From NCBI GenBank assembly GCA_013203045.1, contig JABMQN010000008.1:1-39059 (forward strand): DNA of 39,059 nucleotides, read 5' to 3'. The notes under the pieces were generated by a model that saw only the letters and a list, made by a program, of their open reading frames with translations, had not been told where the DNA came from and searched no databases. Below, piece by piece: positions 26,809 through 35,442 of this stretch. The stretch is from Chloroflexota bacterium. Its GTDB lineage: Bacteria; Chloroflexota; Dehalococcoidia; SZUA-161; SpSt-899. The stretch's first letter is position 1, and every line of letters starts with the position of its first letter. A program made the position numbers and the translations under genes.

Positions 26809-28668
26809 GTGGGAACTTTTCAAGGTAAGATACTTGAGGTAAACCTGACCAGTGGGACTATTGGTGAATCCATGGTTGACAAGGATATATTAAGAAAATA
26901 CATCGGCGGGAGCGGCCTGGCAGCAAAACTGTTTTTCGATTGTGTATCTCTGGATGTTGAGCCTTTATCACCGGATAATGTGATGTATGTAATGGCAGGG
27001 CCTCTTGGTGGCACGGCCATGCCGGGCGGGTCCCGGTTTTCCGTTTGTGCCAAGTCGCCTCTGACCACCATGTGGGGCGAGAGTTCCTGCGGAGGCACGT
27101 TCGCGGCCTGGCTTCGTTCTGCCGGCTATGATGGCATTGCTATTAAAGGGGCTTCAGCCAAACCTGTATGTTTGGTAATTCAGGATGGAAAGGCAGAAAT
27201 CAAAGATGCCGCTGATCTCTGGGGCAAAGGCACTTATGATACTATCGATACTCTCAGGGAACAAAACGGCGGAAAAACCAAAGCCAGTGTCCTGAGTATT
27301 GGCCAGGCCGGGGAAAACCAGGTACGATATGCGGCTATTGCCAATGAGAAAAGGGACTTTCTTGGCCGCACCGGTATGGGCGCGGTGATGGGATCTAAAA
27401 AACTCAAAGCTATTGTAGCTATTGGAACCGGCAAAGTAGACGCGGCGGTGCCGGATGTTTTTGCGGAGAAAAGAAAACAGTTTACTGAGAATGCCAAAGG
27501 CCATTTCATAGTTGATATCGTTAAGGCTGGCGGTACCAATGGAGCGCTGGATATTGGTGCCATGATGGGTGATCTGCCGGGCAAGAATTGGGTGATGGGC
27601 GATATGAGCGCATATGGGCCCAAGATTGGCGGCGGGGTGCTCAACAGCGAGCAATTCCTGACTGGCACCGATCAATGCCACGGCTGTCTGGTGAACTGCA
27701 AGCGAGTTGTCAAAAAGGAGAATGGTTCATACCCGCTCAAAGGAACGGCTGGACCGGAATACGAAGGTGTTGCCAGTTTCGGTTCCTTGCTGATGATCGA
27801 TGACATGGCGGCAGTCATAAAGATGAATGAGATGTGTAACGACTACGGCATGGATGTTATCTCCTGCGGTTCTACCATTGCCATGGTCATGGATTGTGTT
27901 GAGCAGGGCATTATCGGTTCAGGGGATACCGATGGTGTGGAGTTTAAGTGGGGTAACATCGATGCGGTTATAAAAACAATCGAGAATATCGCTAACCGCC
28001 AAGGATTCGGAGATACCCTGGCAGAGGGCAGCAAGCGTGCCGCTGAGAAGATCGGCAAGAATGCTTCCGATTATGCAGTTGAGGTGAAAGGTATGGAAGT
28101 GCCCATGCATGACCCCCGGGCTTTTCATAGTATGGGACTATCCTACGCTACAAACATTCGCGGTGCTTGCCATACAAACGATTTGAACTATAGCGCTGAA
28201 CAGGGTATTCTTGTCTGGCCGGAAATAGGCATCAATGGCGGATATGATCAGAAGTCGAGTGTGGGCAAGGCTGAGTTGACAGTGATTTCTCAAAATTTGG
28301 GGCAGGTTATCAACTCGGTGCCGATATGCTACCTTCTTATGTCTGTAATCACCTCAGCAGAACTGGTGGAACTTACGAACGCGGCCAGCGGTTTCGACTA
28401 TACACTGGAAGAACTGATGACCTGTGGCGAAAGGATATGGATGCTCAAACGGGGCATGAACAATCTCATGGGTATCACTGCTGCGGATGACACCTTGCCG
28501 AAGCAAATACTGACTCCTCCTCCAGATGGGGCTGCTGCCGGTTCGGTGCCTGATTTGAAGCTTATGTTGAAGGAATTCTACGAAATCAGAAAGCTGGAAT
28601 CCAACGGCCGCCCCGGCAAGGAAAAGCTGGAATCTCTGGGATTGGGCGATCTGGCTGCCAAGCTCTAA
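26809..28668 (+). CDS. Aldehyde:ferredoxin oxidoreductase (tungsten AOR family), second copy
   Basis: GTG start; GTFQGKILEVNLTSGTIGESMVDKDILRKYIGGSGLAAKLFFD; TDQCHGCLVNCKRVV; late PICYLLMSV. Confidence 0.92.
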   Translation: MGTFQGKILEVNLTSGTIGESMVDKDILRKYIGGSGLAAKLFFDCVSLDVEPLSPDNVMYVMAGPLGGTAMPGGSRFSVCAKSPLTTMWGESSCGGTFAAWLRSAGYDGIAIKGASAKPVCLVIQDGKAEIKDAADLWGKGTYDTIDTLREQNGGKTKASVLSIGQAGENQVRYAAIANEKRDFLGRTGMGAVMGSKKLKAIVAIGTGKVDAAVPDVFAEKRKQFTENAKGHFIVDIVKAGGTNGALDIGAMMGDLPGKNWVMGDMSAYGPKIGGGVLNSEQFLTGTDQCHGCLVNCKRVVKKENGSYPLKGTAGPEYEGVASFGSLLMIDDMAAVIKMNEMCNDYGMDVISCGSTIAMVMDCVEQGIIGSGDTDGVEFKWGNIDAVIKTIENIANRQGFGDTLAEGSKRAAEKIGKNASDYAVEVKGMEVPMHDPRAFHSMGLSYATNIRGACHTNDLNYSAEQGILVWPEIGINGGYDQKSSVGKAELTVISQNLGQVINSVPICYLLMSVITSAELVELTNAASGFDYTLEELMTCGERIWMLKRGMNNLMGITAADDTLPKQILTPPPDGAAAGSVPDLKLMLKEFYEIRKLESNGRPGKEKLESLGLGDLAAKL

Positions 28669-28694
28669 TATTTAATATAACAGTTGCTTTTTGG

Positions 28695-28739
28695 GCGGTA
28701 CCTTTCTATGATGTATGGAAAGGTACCGCTTTTTGTTTT
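28695..28739 (+). terminator. Rho-independent terminator
   Basis: gcggtacctttc (28695-28706) pairs perfectly with gaaaggtaccgc (28718-28729), followed by tttttgtttt. Confidence 0.9.
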
Positions 28740-28754
28740 ATAATCTGTGCCTTT

Positions 28755-28820
28755 CCGTTCATGCTGAGCCAGTCGAAGTATGAACCCGTTCCCCTTCGAC
28801 AAGCTCAGGGCGAACGCTTT
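28755..28820. repeat. Palindromic intergenic repeat of the 'TTCGACAAGCTCAGGGCGAACG' type
   Basis: cgttcatgctgagccagtcgaagtatgaac ... cgttccccttcgacaagctcagggcgaacg, imperfect inverted repeat. Confidence 0.75.
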
Positions 28821-28848
28821 TGTATATCATATTTTGGAATTTGTCAAA

Positions 28849-29568
28849 ATGCTCACCGAACAAGAACTGCAACGATACAAAAGGCAACTGATGATTCCTG
28901 ATTGGGGCGAAGAAGGTCAGGAGAGGCTCAAAGGATCCAGAGTGGTGGTAGCTGGGGCAGGTGGACTTGGTTCAGTGGTGCTGACTTACCTGGCGGTTGC
29001 CGGTGTGGGTTCGATTCGAATCATTGATAACGATGAAGTGGATCTCAGTAATCTGAATCGGCAGATACTGCACACGGATGGCAATATCGGGAAGGCGAAG
29101 GTTGATTCGGCAAGGGAAAAACTGCAGGCCCTGAACCCGAATGTTGCAATTGAGACCGTTTCTGATGGTATCGACGAAGGGAATGTCTATGAGCTGGTTG
29201 AAGACAGACTTATAATTGATGCGCTGGACAATTTGGAGGCCAGGCTCTTGTTGAACAAAGCGGCCCTCAAGGCAAATCTCCCGCTGTTTCATGGTGCAGT
29301 TTATGGGTTTGAAGGCCGGGCGACAACACTGATACCCGGGAAAACACCCTGTTTGCGGTGTCTTTATAAAGGCAGTTTATCGGGTGAAATCCCGGTAGTT
29401 GGTGCCACGCCCGGAGTAATCGGGTGTATTCAGGCCACTGAAGTGATCAAGTATATCCTGGGTCTTGGCGAGTTGCTCACCAACAGACTGCTTGCCTATG
29501 ATGGACTCAATATGAGTTTCAGTGAAGTCAAGCTGAAAAGAGATCTCAATTGTGAGGAATGCCAGTGA
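28849..29568 (+). CDS. ThiF/MoeB/HesA-family adenylyltransferase (E1-like)
   Basis: MLTEQELQRYKRQLMIPDWGEEGQERL, VVVAGAGGLGSVVLTYLAVAGVG, DNDEVDLSNLNRQ, Zn pairs CLRC and CEEC. ORF-track start 28780 lies in the intergenic repeat. Confidence 0.9.
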   Translation: MLTEQELQRYKRQLMIPDWGEEGQERLKGSRVVVAGAGGLGSVVLTYLAVAGVGSIRIIDNDEVDLSNLNRQILHTDGNIGKAKVDSAREKLQALNPNVAIETVSDGIDEGNVYELVEDRLIIDALDNLEARLLLNKAALKANLPLFHGAVYGFEGRATTLIPGKTPCLRCLYKGSLSGEIPVVGATPGVIGCIQATEVIKYILGLGELLTNRLLAYDGLNMSFSEVKLKRDLNCEECQ

Positions 29569-29837
29569 GTGTTACAGTTACCATGTCAGATCTTTTGCGT
29601 AGAGCTACCGGACAGAGCGAACCTGTACAGGTATCGGCTGCTAGTTCGCTGGAATGCGTGCAAGAAGTGGCAAACCGGTTCCCGATATTGAAGAAATGGC
29701 TATATGACGAAGAAACCAAACTGAAACCACAAGTCTGGTTGAGTTTGAATGGGGAAAGAATTTACGAAGATGAATTCACCAGAATGCTTAAAGATGGTGA
29801 TGAGCTTTCGATAATGTTAGCCGTTTTAGGTGGATGA
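29559..29837 (+). CDS. MoaD/ThiS-family ubiquitin-like sulfur carrier protein
   Basis: 92 aa, '...DGDELSIMLAVLGG' with terminal Gly-Gly; overlaps the ThiF-like gene stop. Confidence 0.88.
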   Translation: MPVSVTVTMSDLLRRATGQSEPVQVSAASSLECVQEVANRFPILKKWLYDEETKLKPQVWLSLNGERIYEDEFTRMLKDGDELSIMLAVLGG

Positions 29838-29858
29838 TCGTGGGAGATTGGAGATAAA

Positions 29859-30626
29859 ATGCTGGCTGACAAATTCCGATTGGATGGCAAGGTAGCGATC
29901 GTAACAGGTGCTAGTAGAGGCATGGGAGAGTGCATCGGACTTACTTATGCTGAGGCTGGCGCCAATGTGGTGTTTGCCGCACGGACTGAAAAGGACATTC
30001 AGGCCAATGTTGAAAAGGCCAAAGCGTTCGGAGTACAGGCAATTGCTGTTCCCTGTGACGTCAACGATGAAGGGCAGTTGCAGGTTTTGGCAGATAAGAC
30101 AATCGAAAACTTTGGGAAAATTGATATCGTTGTAAATGTTGCCGGAGGTGCTTTGCCAAATCAGATCGCCAATACTTCACGCGAAAAATTACATGAAGCA
30201 TTCGATTTCAATGTTGCCTGGATATATAGCTTCATTCGAATCTGCTTGCCTCATCTTCAAGCGAGTAAGGGGTGCGTGATAAGCATCAGTTCAGCAGCGG
30301 GGCACATTGTTCAACCGAATTTCTCTGTTTATGGAACGGTAAAAGCGGCACTTGATCAAATGACCAGAATGCTGGCCTCTGATCTGGCTCCCGATGTGAG
30401 AGTCAATGCCATCGCTCCGGGATCAATCATGACCGATGCTTTGAAGATGTTCCTGGATGAAGCTGCATTGCAGAAGATGAGTGACCTCACACCGATGAAA
30501 AGATTAGGCGAGTCAGAAGACATTGCCATGGGTGCCCTGTATCTTGCTTCTCCGGCAGCCAGTTGGGTTACGGGTAAAGTGCTGGAAGTCGATGGTGGCA
30601 TGGTTACTACCAATATGCCTTTTTAG
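29859..30626 (+). CDS. SDR family oxidoreductase
   Basis: LDGKVAIVTGASRGMGECIG, NVAGG, ISISSAAGH, YGTVKAAL, VLEVDGGM. Confidence 0.92.
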   Translation: MLADKFRLDGKVAIVTGASRGMGECIGLTYAEAGANVVFAARTEKDIQANVEKAKAFGVQAIAVPCDVNDEGQLQVLADKTIENFGKIDIVVNVAGGALPNQIANTSREKLHEAFDFNVAWIYSFIRICLPHLQASKGCVISISSAAGHIVQPNFSVYGTVKAALDQMTRMLASDLAPDVRVNAIAPGSIMTDALKMFLDEAALQKMSDLTPMKRLGESEDIAMGALYLASPAASWVTGKVLEVDGGMVTTNMPF

Positions 30627-31849
30627 TGAGCGAACTGCTCTATAAGTCGTGCTGCTTCAGAAGCTCCTCCGTATTCCCGCATTTTATCGCCAATACACCG
30701 GGCGTTTTCCGCATAGGAAGGTTCTGATAGTACTTTCCTCACTTTGTCCCTTACCTCCTCTACTGAGACGTGTTTCTCCATTTCTTCGTCCTCTCTCGGG
30801 ATGATCAACTCGGCTGCTCCCAGTTCGGTTATCCGGCGAGCATTACTCTCACGTTCAGAGAAAGTGGGAATAATGACTGCAGGAGTGTTGGTGTAAGGGC
30901 CTGTACAACTGGCACCATGTCCGCCATGATGGACAATTGCGTTAGCACGCTCTGCCATAAGAAGGCCGGGAACATATGTTTCGTAGATGAAGTTATCGGG
31001 AAGTGAAATTGAATCGCTCGGTAAATCACGATATCCCGTGGACAGGACAACTTGCACATCTTCATCTGCCAGTGCCTCGATGCAAGCTTTCATAACGATG
31101 GCCGAATCGCCTATGGTGATAAAAGGCTCGAAGTAGCGTGGGGTTGCTGTGTATACCCATATAACCGGCTTTTCCGGATCGAGAGAGGCAATGTTGTCCG
31201 GAAGTTTTGCATCGGGTTTCTGGTGAAGGATTGGCCCAATATACACCACGTCTGTCCCTTTAGGTAAAGGATCAGTATCGGGAATTCCGGCAATCAGCGT
31301 TAAATCTCCCACGTGCATTTCATCGGTCTTGTTAATAAGGGCAAGTCCGTACTCAGCCAGCACTCGATTAACAACCGGTACACAAGTCGGGACATTATCG
31401 GGCATATCTTTCCACCAAATCAGGTCCTGCCCTTGCGGGTGCATATCAGCCTGTAGGATCGATACAAGAGGCTTGCCCATAGCTCGGGCAACGATGCATG
31501 CGGTAAGACCCCAGGTATCGACGATGATGTCTGGGGAGTATTCCCTGATCACATCTTTCATTCCCTCACACTCGTTGCGCAAGAAATCCTCGTCCTGACA
31601 TCCATAGAAGCAATAGAAGTGATCCATATTCCAAGGTTGTTGAAAGGGAGGAAGAACAGTTGGGAAGCCTCTTTCTCTGAAAGCTAAGTTCGGCAATTCA
31701 AAATCGGAGAGTAGTTTTGCTGGCGCTGTCTCCTGATTACAGAAGGCAACATCATGCCCCTTCTTTAGCAATTCAAGCGCAATCGGTATGCTACGATTGG
31801 GCAAGCCCAGATCGTTGGTAAACATCATGGTGAAAAGGAATCTGCTCAT
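30623..31849 (-). CDS. Macrolide/UDP-glycosyltransferase-type (GT1, MGT) glycosyltransferase
   Basis: GT1-like 'ANAIVHHGGHGASCTGPYTNTPAVIIPTFSERESNARRITELGAAELI' donor-binding motif. Confidence 0.8.
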   Translation of the reverse strand: MSRFLFTMMFTNDLGLPNRSIPIALELLKKGHDVAFCNQETAPAKLLSDFELPNLAFRERGFPTVLPPFQQPWNMDHFYCFYGCQDEDFLRNECEGMKDVIREYSPDIIVDTWGLTACIVARAMGKPLVSILQADMHPQGQDLIWWKDMPDNVPTCVPVVNRVLAEYGLALINKTDEMHVGDLTLIAGIPDTDPLPKGTDVVYIGPILHQKPDAKLPDNIASLDPEKPVIWVYTATPRYFEPFITIGDSAIVMKACIEALADEDVQVVLSTGYRDLPSDSISLPDNFIYETYVPGLLMAERANAIVHHGGHGASCTGPYTNTPAVIIPTFSERESNARRITELGAAELIIPREDEEMEKHVSVEEVRDKVRKVLSEPSYAENARCIGDKMREYGGASEAARLIEQFAH

Positions 31850-31855
31850 GAGTTG

Positions 31856-32476
31856 TTATCCTTTCGTATTTGGTGATGCTATTACTACAAGGGGTTCAAG
31901 GCTCTCTTGCTTCGTTGGCCAGAGCTGGTTCTTTTCCAACAAAGGTTCAATTCCGCCGTATTCAACATAGTCTTTATAACGTCGATGGTGTTCTTTTCCT
32001 GCAGCGAATTCCATAAACCTGGTAAAATACGCTATCGGAGAGTGGGAAACAGGTACGTGATAATCAATGAAGACCAGCATTCCATCCGCTTTTACCACCC
32101 TCTTCATTTCTGAAATGATGGTGTCTCGTTCGAGTCTATTCTTTTCATGAAGTGCCAGGCAGATCGATGCATAATCGAACAGGTTTTCTGCGAAAGGTAA
32201 ATCCAGAGCGCTTGCAGCCTGAAAGGAGACGTTCCTCAATCCTTTCTTTCTCGCCCTCTTCTCCGCCAGTTGTATCATGCGAGGATCCGTATCTATCCCT
32301 ATGGCATTGATATTCTTCATCGCGTAGTGAAGTGACTGTGATCCTGTGCCACAGCAAACATCCAGAACCCTGTCACCCGGTTTCATTTCAGCGAACTCCG
32401 GGATACGAGCTCTAAGAGACTGCATTATTGGGTCGACCATTCTACAGGCAAGATAACAACCAAATGCCAGTCTCAT
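31856..32476 (-). CDS. Class I SAM-dependent methyltransferase
   Basis: GDRVLDVCCGTGSQSLHYAMKNINAIGIDTDPRMIQLAEKRARKKG; LPFAENLFDYASICLALHE. Confidence 0.9.
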   Translation of the reverse strand: MRLAFGCYLACRMVDPIMQSLRARIPEFAEMKPGDRVLDVCCGTGSQSLHYAMKNINAIGIDTDPRMIQLAEKRARKKGLRNVSFQAASALDLPFAENLFDYASICLALHEKNRLERDTIISEMKRVVKADGMLVFIDYHVPVSHSPIAYFTRFMEFAAGKEHHRRYKDYVEYGGIEPLLEKNQLWPTKQESLEPLVVIASPNTKG

Positions 32477-32554
32477 TGATATCTCCGGAAAGTGCTCATG
32501 GCAAAATTGTGAGTTTTCCCCGTATATAATCTCTGCATCTGCTTTAGAATATCA

Positions 32555-33028
32555 TCATTTCTTCTCAATTATCCATTCACAGTGGGAATCCCCTGCTGTC
32601 ATCATCTTAGTTGTTGTTATTTTATACTCGGGGTTAATCGCTTTTCCCATCCCCTCAGCCACAAGAGTAAATGCCTGGCAGAAGCCCGGTGATAGGCTCT
32701 GGAATGGGCACTGATAACTTTCTTTTACAACCCTGTCCGGGCTTGCTTCGGTGACTTTACCTTCGACCTTGAGCACCTCCTGTTCATAGAGGCAAAAAAG
32801 AGATGCGATGGTAGTGGCATCGTTGCCGGTAATTCCCATCATCTCTGCGAAGATGGGTGCCGGTTCTCCTACTTTCTCGAGATGAGGCCGCAAGATTTCT
32901 ATGGCCTCCTCTGCGCCAAACCTATCTGCTAGCGCCTGGAATGATGCGTCACACATTTGCCCCCACGTGGCTAACGCAAGCTGGATCGCCTCCTGTAGTT
33001 CAACCTTCGGTATGTTTAGTTCTGCCAT
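32555..33028 (-). CDS. Small Cys-containing protein, possibly ATC-hydrolase-like or V4R-like
   Basis: 'ESYQCPFQSLSPGFCQAFTLVAEGMGKAINPEYKITTTKMMTAGDSHCEWIIEKK' with the C-terminal G(D)xxCxW/F pattern of these families. Confidence 0.5.
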   Translation of the reverse strand: MAELNIPKVELQEAIQLALATWGQMCDASFQALADRFGAEEAIEILRPHLEKVGEPAPIFAEMMGITGNDATTIASLFCLYEQEVLKVEGKVTEASPDRVVKESYQCPFQSLSPGFCQAFTLVAEGMGKAINPEYKITTTKMMTAGDSHCEWIIEKK

Positions 33029-33046
33029 TCTTTACCTCCGTTCTCC

Positions 33047-33195
33047 GTAGCACGACCCTTTAGGGTCGCCTTAAGCGAGGCTGAGTCCGCCGAAAATTAT
33101 CCTTCGTCAAACTTCGGCTGGCATAGCCCAAAGGCGAAGGCGAGGCCGTGCCAGTCAAAGCATAACGCGGAGGCTAGGCTAAAGCCTTGCGCTAC
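33047..33195. repeat. Long palindromic intergenic repeat
   Basis: gtagcacgaccctttagggtcg at left end; gcggaggctaggctaaagccttgcgctac at right end, whose reverse complement gtagcgcaaggctttagcc matches the left end imperfectly. Confidence 0.6.
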
Positions 33196-33414
33196 ATTCT
33201 AAACGACTTCATTTCACAAAATCGAAAGAATGTTTATTGAAGTGTTCAAATACTAAGCGTTTTATCTGTTTTCAACAATGGTGCCGTCACCAGTCACAGA
33301 TATTCTACTTTCCCGATCTTTATTGGGGGTACCATGCTGAAGCATAGTGGTGGCATAATGGGCAGACTAATAAAGTATCCCGATCGACTGGTCAATAATA
33401 ATGATGATCCACAA

Positions 33415-33447
33415 AAAGAGCAGAGCTATAATGAAGCTCTGCTCTTT
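33415..33447. terminator. Perfect 12-bp hairpin, terminator-like
   Basis: aaagagcagagc (33415-33426) / gctctgctcttt (33436-33447), flanked by A-run and T-rich sequence; a second hairpin ggcgcaggg/ccctgcgcc at 33460-33490. Confidence 0.8.
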
Positions 33448-33556
33448 GTTAATTTATTTGGCGCAGGGTGAGGGAGTTTTCCCCTGCGCCTGTCAACGGT
33501 AATCAAGTTTTGTAATCGTGGTCTTCGATATTCGAACAAAAAGGATTGGGCCCTGC

Positions 33557-34099
33557 CTACTCCATCTCGTCGAAGCTCTGGATCCGGCTCATGATTCCTT
33601 CTTTGAGCCGTTCATTCTCTCGCTTTAGCTCATCTATCTCTGCTCGACGCAGCATTTGTTCTCTCCAAAGTTCATGCTGTGATTTGAGATCAACCAGTTC
33701 TGATCGGCGCATTAGCTGATCTTTGAGTTTTTCGTTTTCTTCGTTAAGCTCCGCTATTTTGGCCAGGCGCGTCTCTTCTATCATGCTCTTTTCCGGGGCC
33801 GGGGCAGGAACTGGTGCAGGCGTAGGAATGGGTTGAGGAACTGCTTCAACTTGTGGAGCGGTTGAAGTAAACAGACGACGCAGGTTGCGCCCCGTCACTA
33901 TCTGTTTTGCAGCTAGGTTTCCAGTGCAGTACATCGCAAAGAGTCCGAGGAACATGGCTATTTCCTCACCACTGAGTTTGTTGAACCAGGCCAGAGGTAC
34001 TCCTACTGCCAGTGTGATGATAAATGCCCACAGTTTCCTCGATTTAAAGCCACCATCGCTCGCCAGGTCCTTAATTATCCAGGGTTGCATACTTGCCAT
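33557..34099 (-). CDS. Holin-like membrane protein with Pro-rich linker and C-terminal coiled coil
   Basis: Two hydrophobic segments (LWAFIITLAVGVPLAWF; IAMFLGLFAMYCTGNLAA), PIPTPAPVPAPAPE linker, repeated heptad-like RRSELVDLK/RRAEIDELK. Start at ATG 34099 with ggaggt upstream on the minus strand. Confidence 0.6.
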   Translation of the reverse strand: MASMQPWIIKDLASDGGFKSRKLWAFIITLAVGVPLAWFNKLSGEEIAMFLGLFAMYCTGNLAAKQIVTGRNLRRLFTSTAPQVEAVPQPIPTPAPVPAPAPEKSMIEETRLAKIAELNEENEKLKDQLMRRSELVDLKSQHELWREQMLRRAEIDELKRENERLKEGIMSRIQSFDEME

Positions 34100-34493
34100 A
34101 TAGACCTCCAGTACGCAAAGAACCAATGTCTGGTTCTTCGCCAGTATCCCTACCGTAACATACAAAGGTAAAAAATCAGGTCAACAAAAGTAGAAGGGTG
34201 GTTAAAAGGGGGTAAATATTGGGTAAAACTCTTTAGCGTAGAAGTGAAGATATCACAGAATCCGAGCATACATCAAATATCTGATATGCGAAGCGTAGGA
34301 ATTAAACAGACGTATAGGAACAGGTTAGCAGAAAATGCGGATTGACAGCGCCTGGGAGTAATCGTTATCATTTAAAACTATAGGGATCTTCAGTTGCCGA
34401 ATACAGGCGGCAGGTACATTTCTGCAGTTGTCCTCTGGCTTTTTACCTGAATCCCATTTGTTTGTTCCATTATGTTATGGCTGTGTTATCGAG

Positions 34494-35231
34494 ATGGTAG
34501 ATAGAAGAACTACACCGGACATCCTGGCTGCCTTAGGAGCCTTGCCGAAGGAAAAAACTGAACCTAATTTGGGAGCTGATTTGGATTCTTCCTTAAATCA
34601 GAGTCCGAACAAGCCAGTGCAGAAATCCCCGGAACGATTAGAGGAGACGTTTAGTCGTGCCGTTCAATCTGTAGTATCACTTGGCAGAGTGCTGGGTCGA
34701 CGAAAGTTGATTCATTGGTTAGACGAGATTCGTGACACAATCGTTGCACAAAAGGAAGAAGAAACGGCAGGGGTGTTGTCAATATCAGATGTCTCAGGGT
34801 GGCTTAGAAAACGCCTGGGAGCTGCTAGTACGATCCGGCACTACCTGGCCACTGGGCGCATAGTTGAACACCCTTACAAAGTGGATATCTGGACGCGTTT
34901 TAATGGCAAACCGACTCGGATAGACATGTGGATCGAATGCAAAGATCAGAAGTCCCCGATAAAGCGTAAAGACGTATTGGCACTGGTAAGAAAAGCGGTG
35001 GATGTATTTTATGCAGCACACGCTGATAAGAAAGATTTTTGGTTTGACAGACTGATGCTTATATCAAGTGCCCCATTCGATCCTAAGGCAATAGAGGCGG
35101 CCAACCGATATGGAGTCACTTGCGTTATTTACGATGGTGCAACGTATCGAATCGAGGCATACAAGGATTGGCAGAGAAAACCCAGGTGGTTAGATGAGGC
35201 CGAGATAGCTCTCGACAGGTTGCAGGGCTAA
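34494..35231 (+). CDS. Possible PD-(D/E)XK (Mrr-like) nuclease-fold protein
   Basis: 'VDIWTRFNGKPTRIDMWIECKDQKSPIKRKDVLALVRKAVDVF...' gives a D...ExK arrangement. ORF track opens at 34428. Confidence 0.45.
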   Translation: MVDRRTTPDILAALGALPKEKTEPNLGADLDSSLNQSPNKPVQKSPERLEETFSRAVQSVVSLGRVLGRRKLIHWLDEIRDTIVAQKEEETAGVLSISDVSGWLRKRLGAASTIRHYLATGRIVEHPYKVDIWTRFNGKPTRIDMWIECKDQKSPIKRKDVLALVRKAVDVFYAAHADKKDFWFDRLMLISSAPFDPKAIEAANRYGVTCVIYDGATYRIEAYKDWQRKPRWLDEAEIALDRLQG

Positions 35232-35266
35232 CTAGCACTTGATTGCAAAATAGGCATAACATCGCC

Positions 35267-35353
35267 CGTTTATACTTCGAGAGCCTCAGTGCGAACGGGC
35301 TGACGATCTGGCCCTCTTTCTTCCGTTCGCCCTTGATCCTGTCGAAGGGTATG
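35267..35353. repeat. Palindromic intergenic repeat related to 28755-28820
   Basis: tatacttcgagagcctcagtgcgaacggg ... cgttcgcccttgatcctgtcgaagggta, imperfect inverted repeat. Confidence 0.6.
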
Positions 35354-35442
35354 GAAGCCTCAAAGGTTATTATGCGAAATTATGAAACTTAGTACCAGAC
35401 CCTTGAGCGCTCGCTTGCATTGGATTTTTACCATATGGGATA

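Noticed and set aside
27154-27681. 175-aa minus-strand ORF inside the second AOR
   Set aside because: Shadow ORF; no recognisable family.
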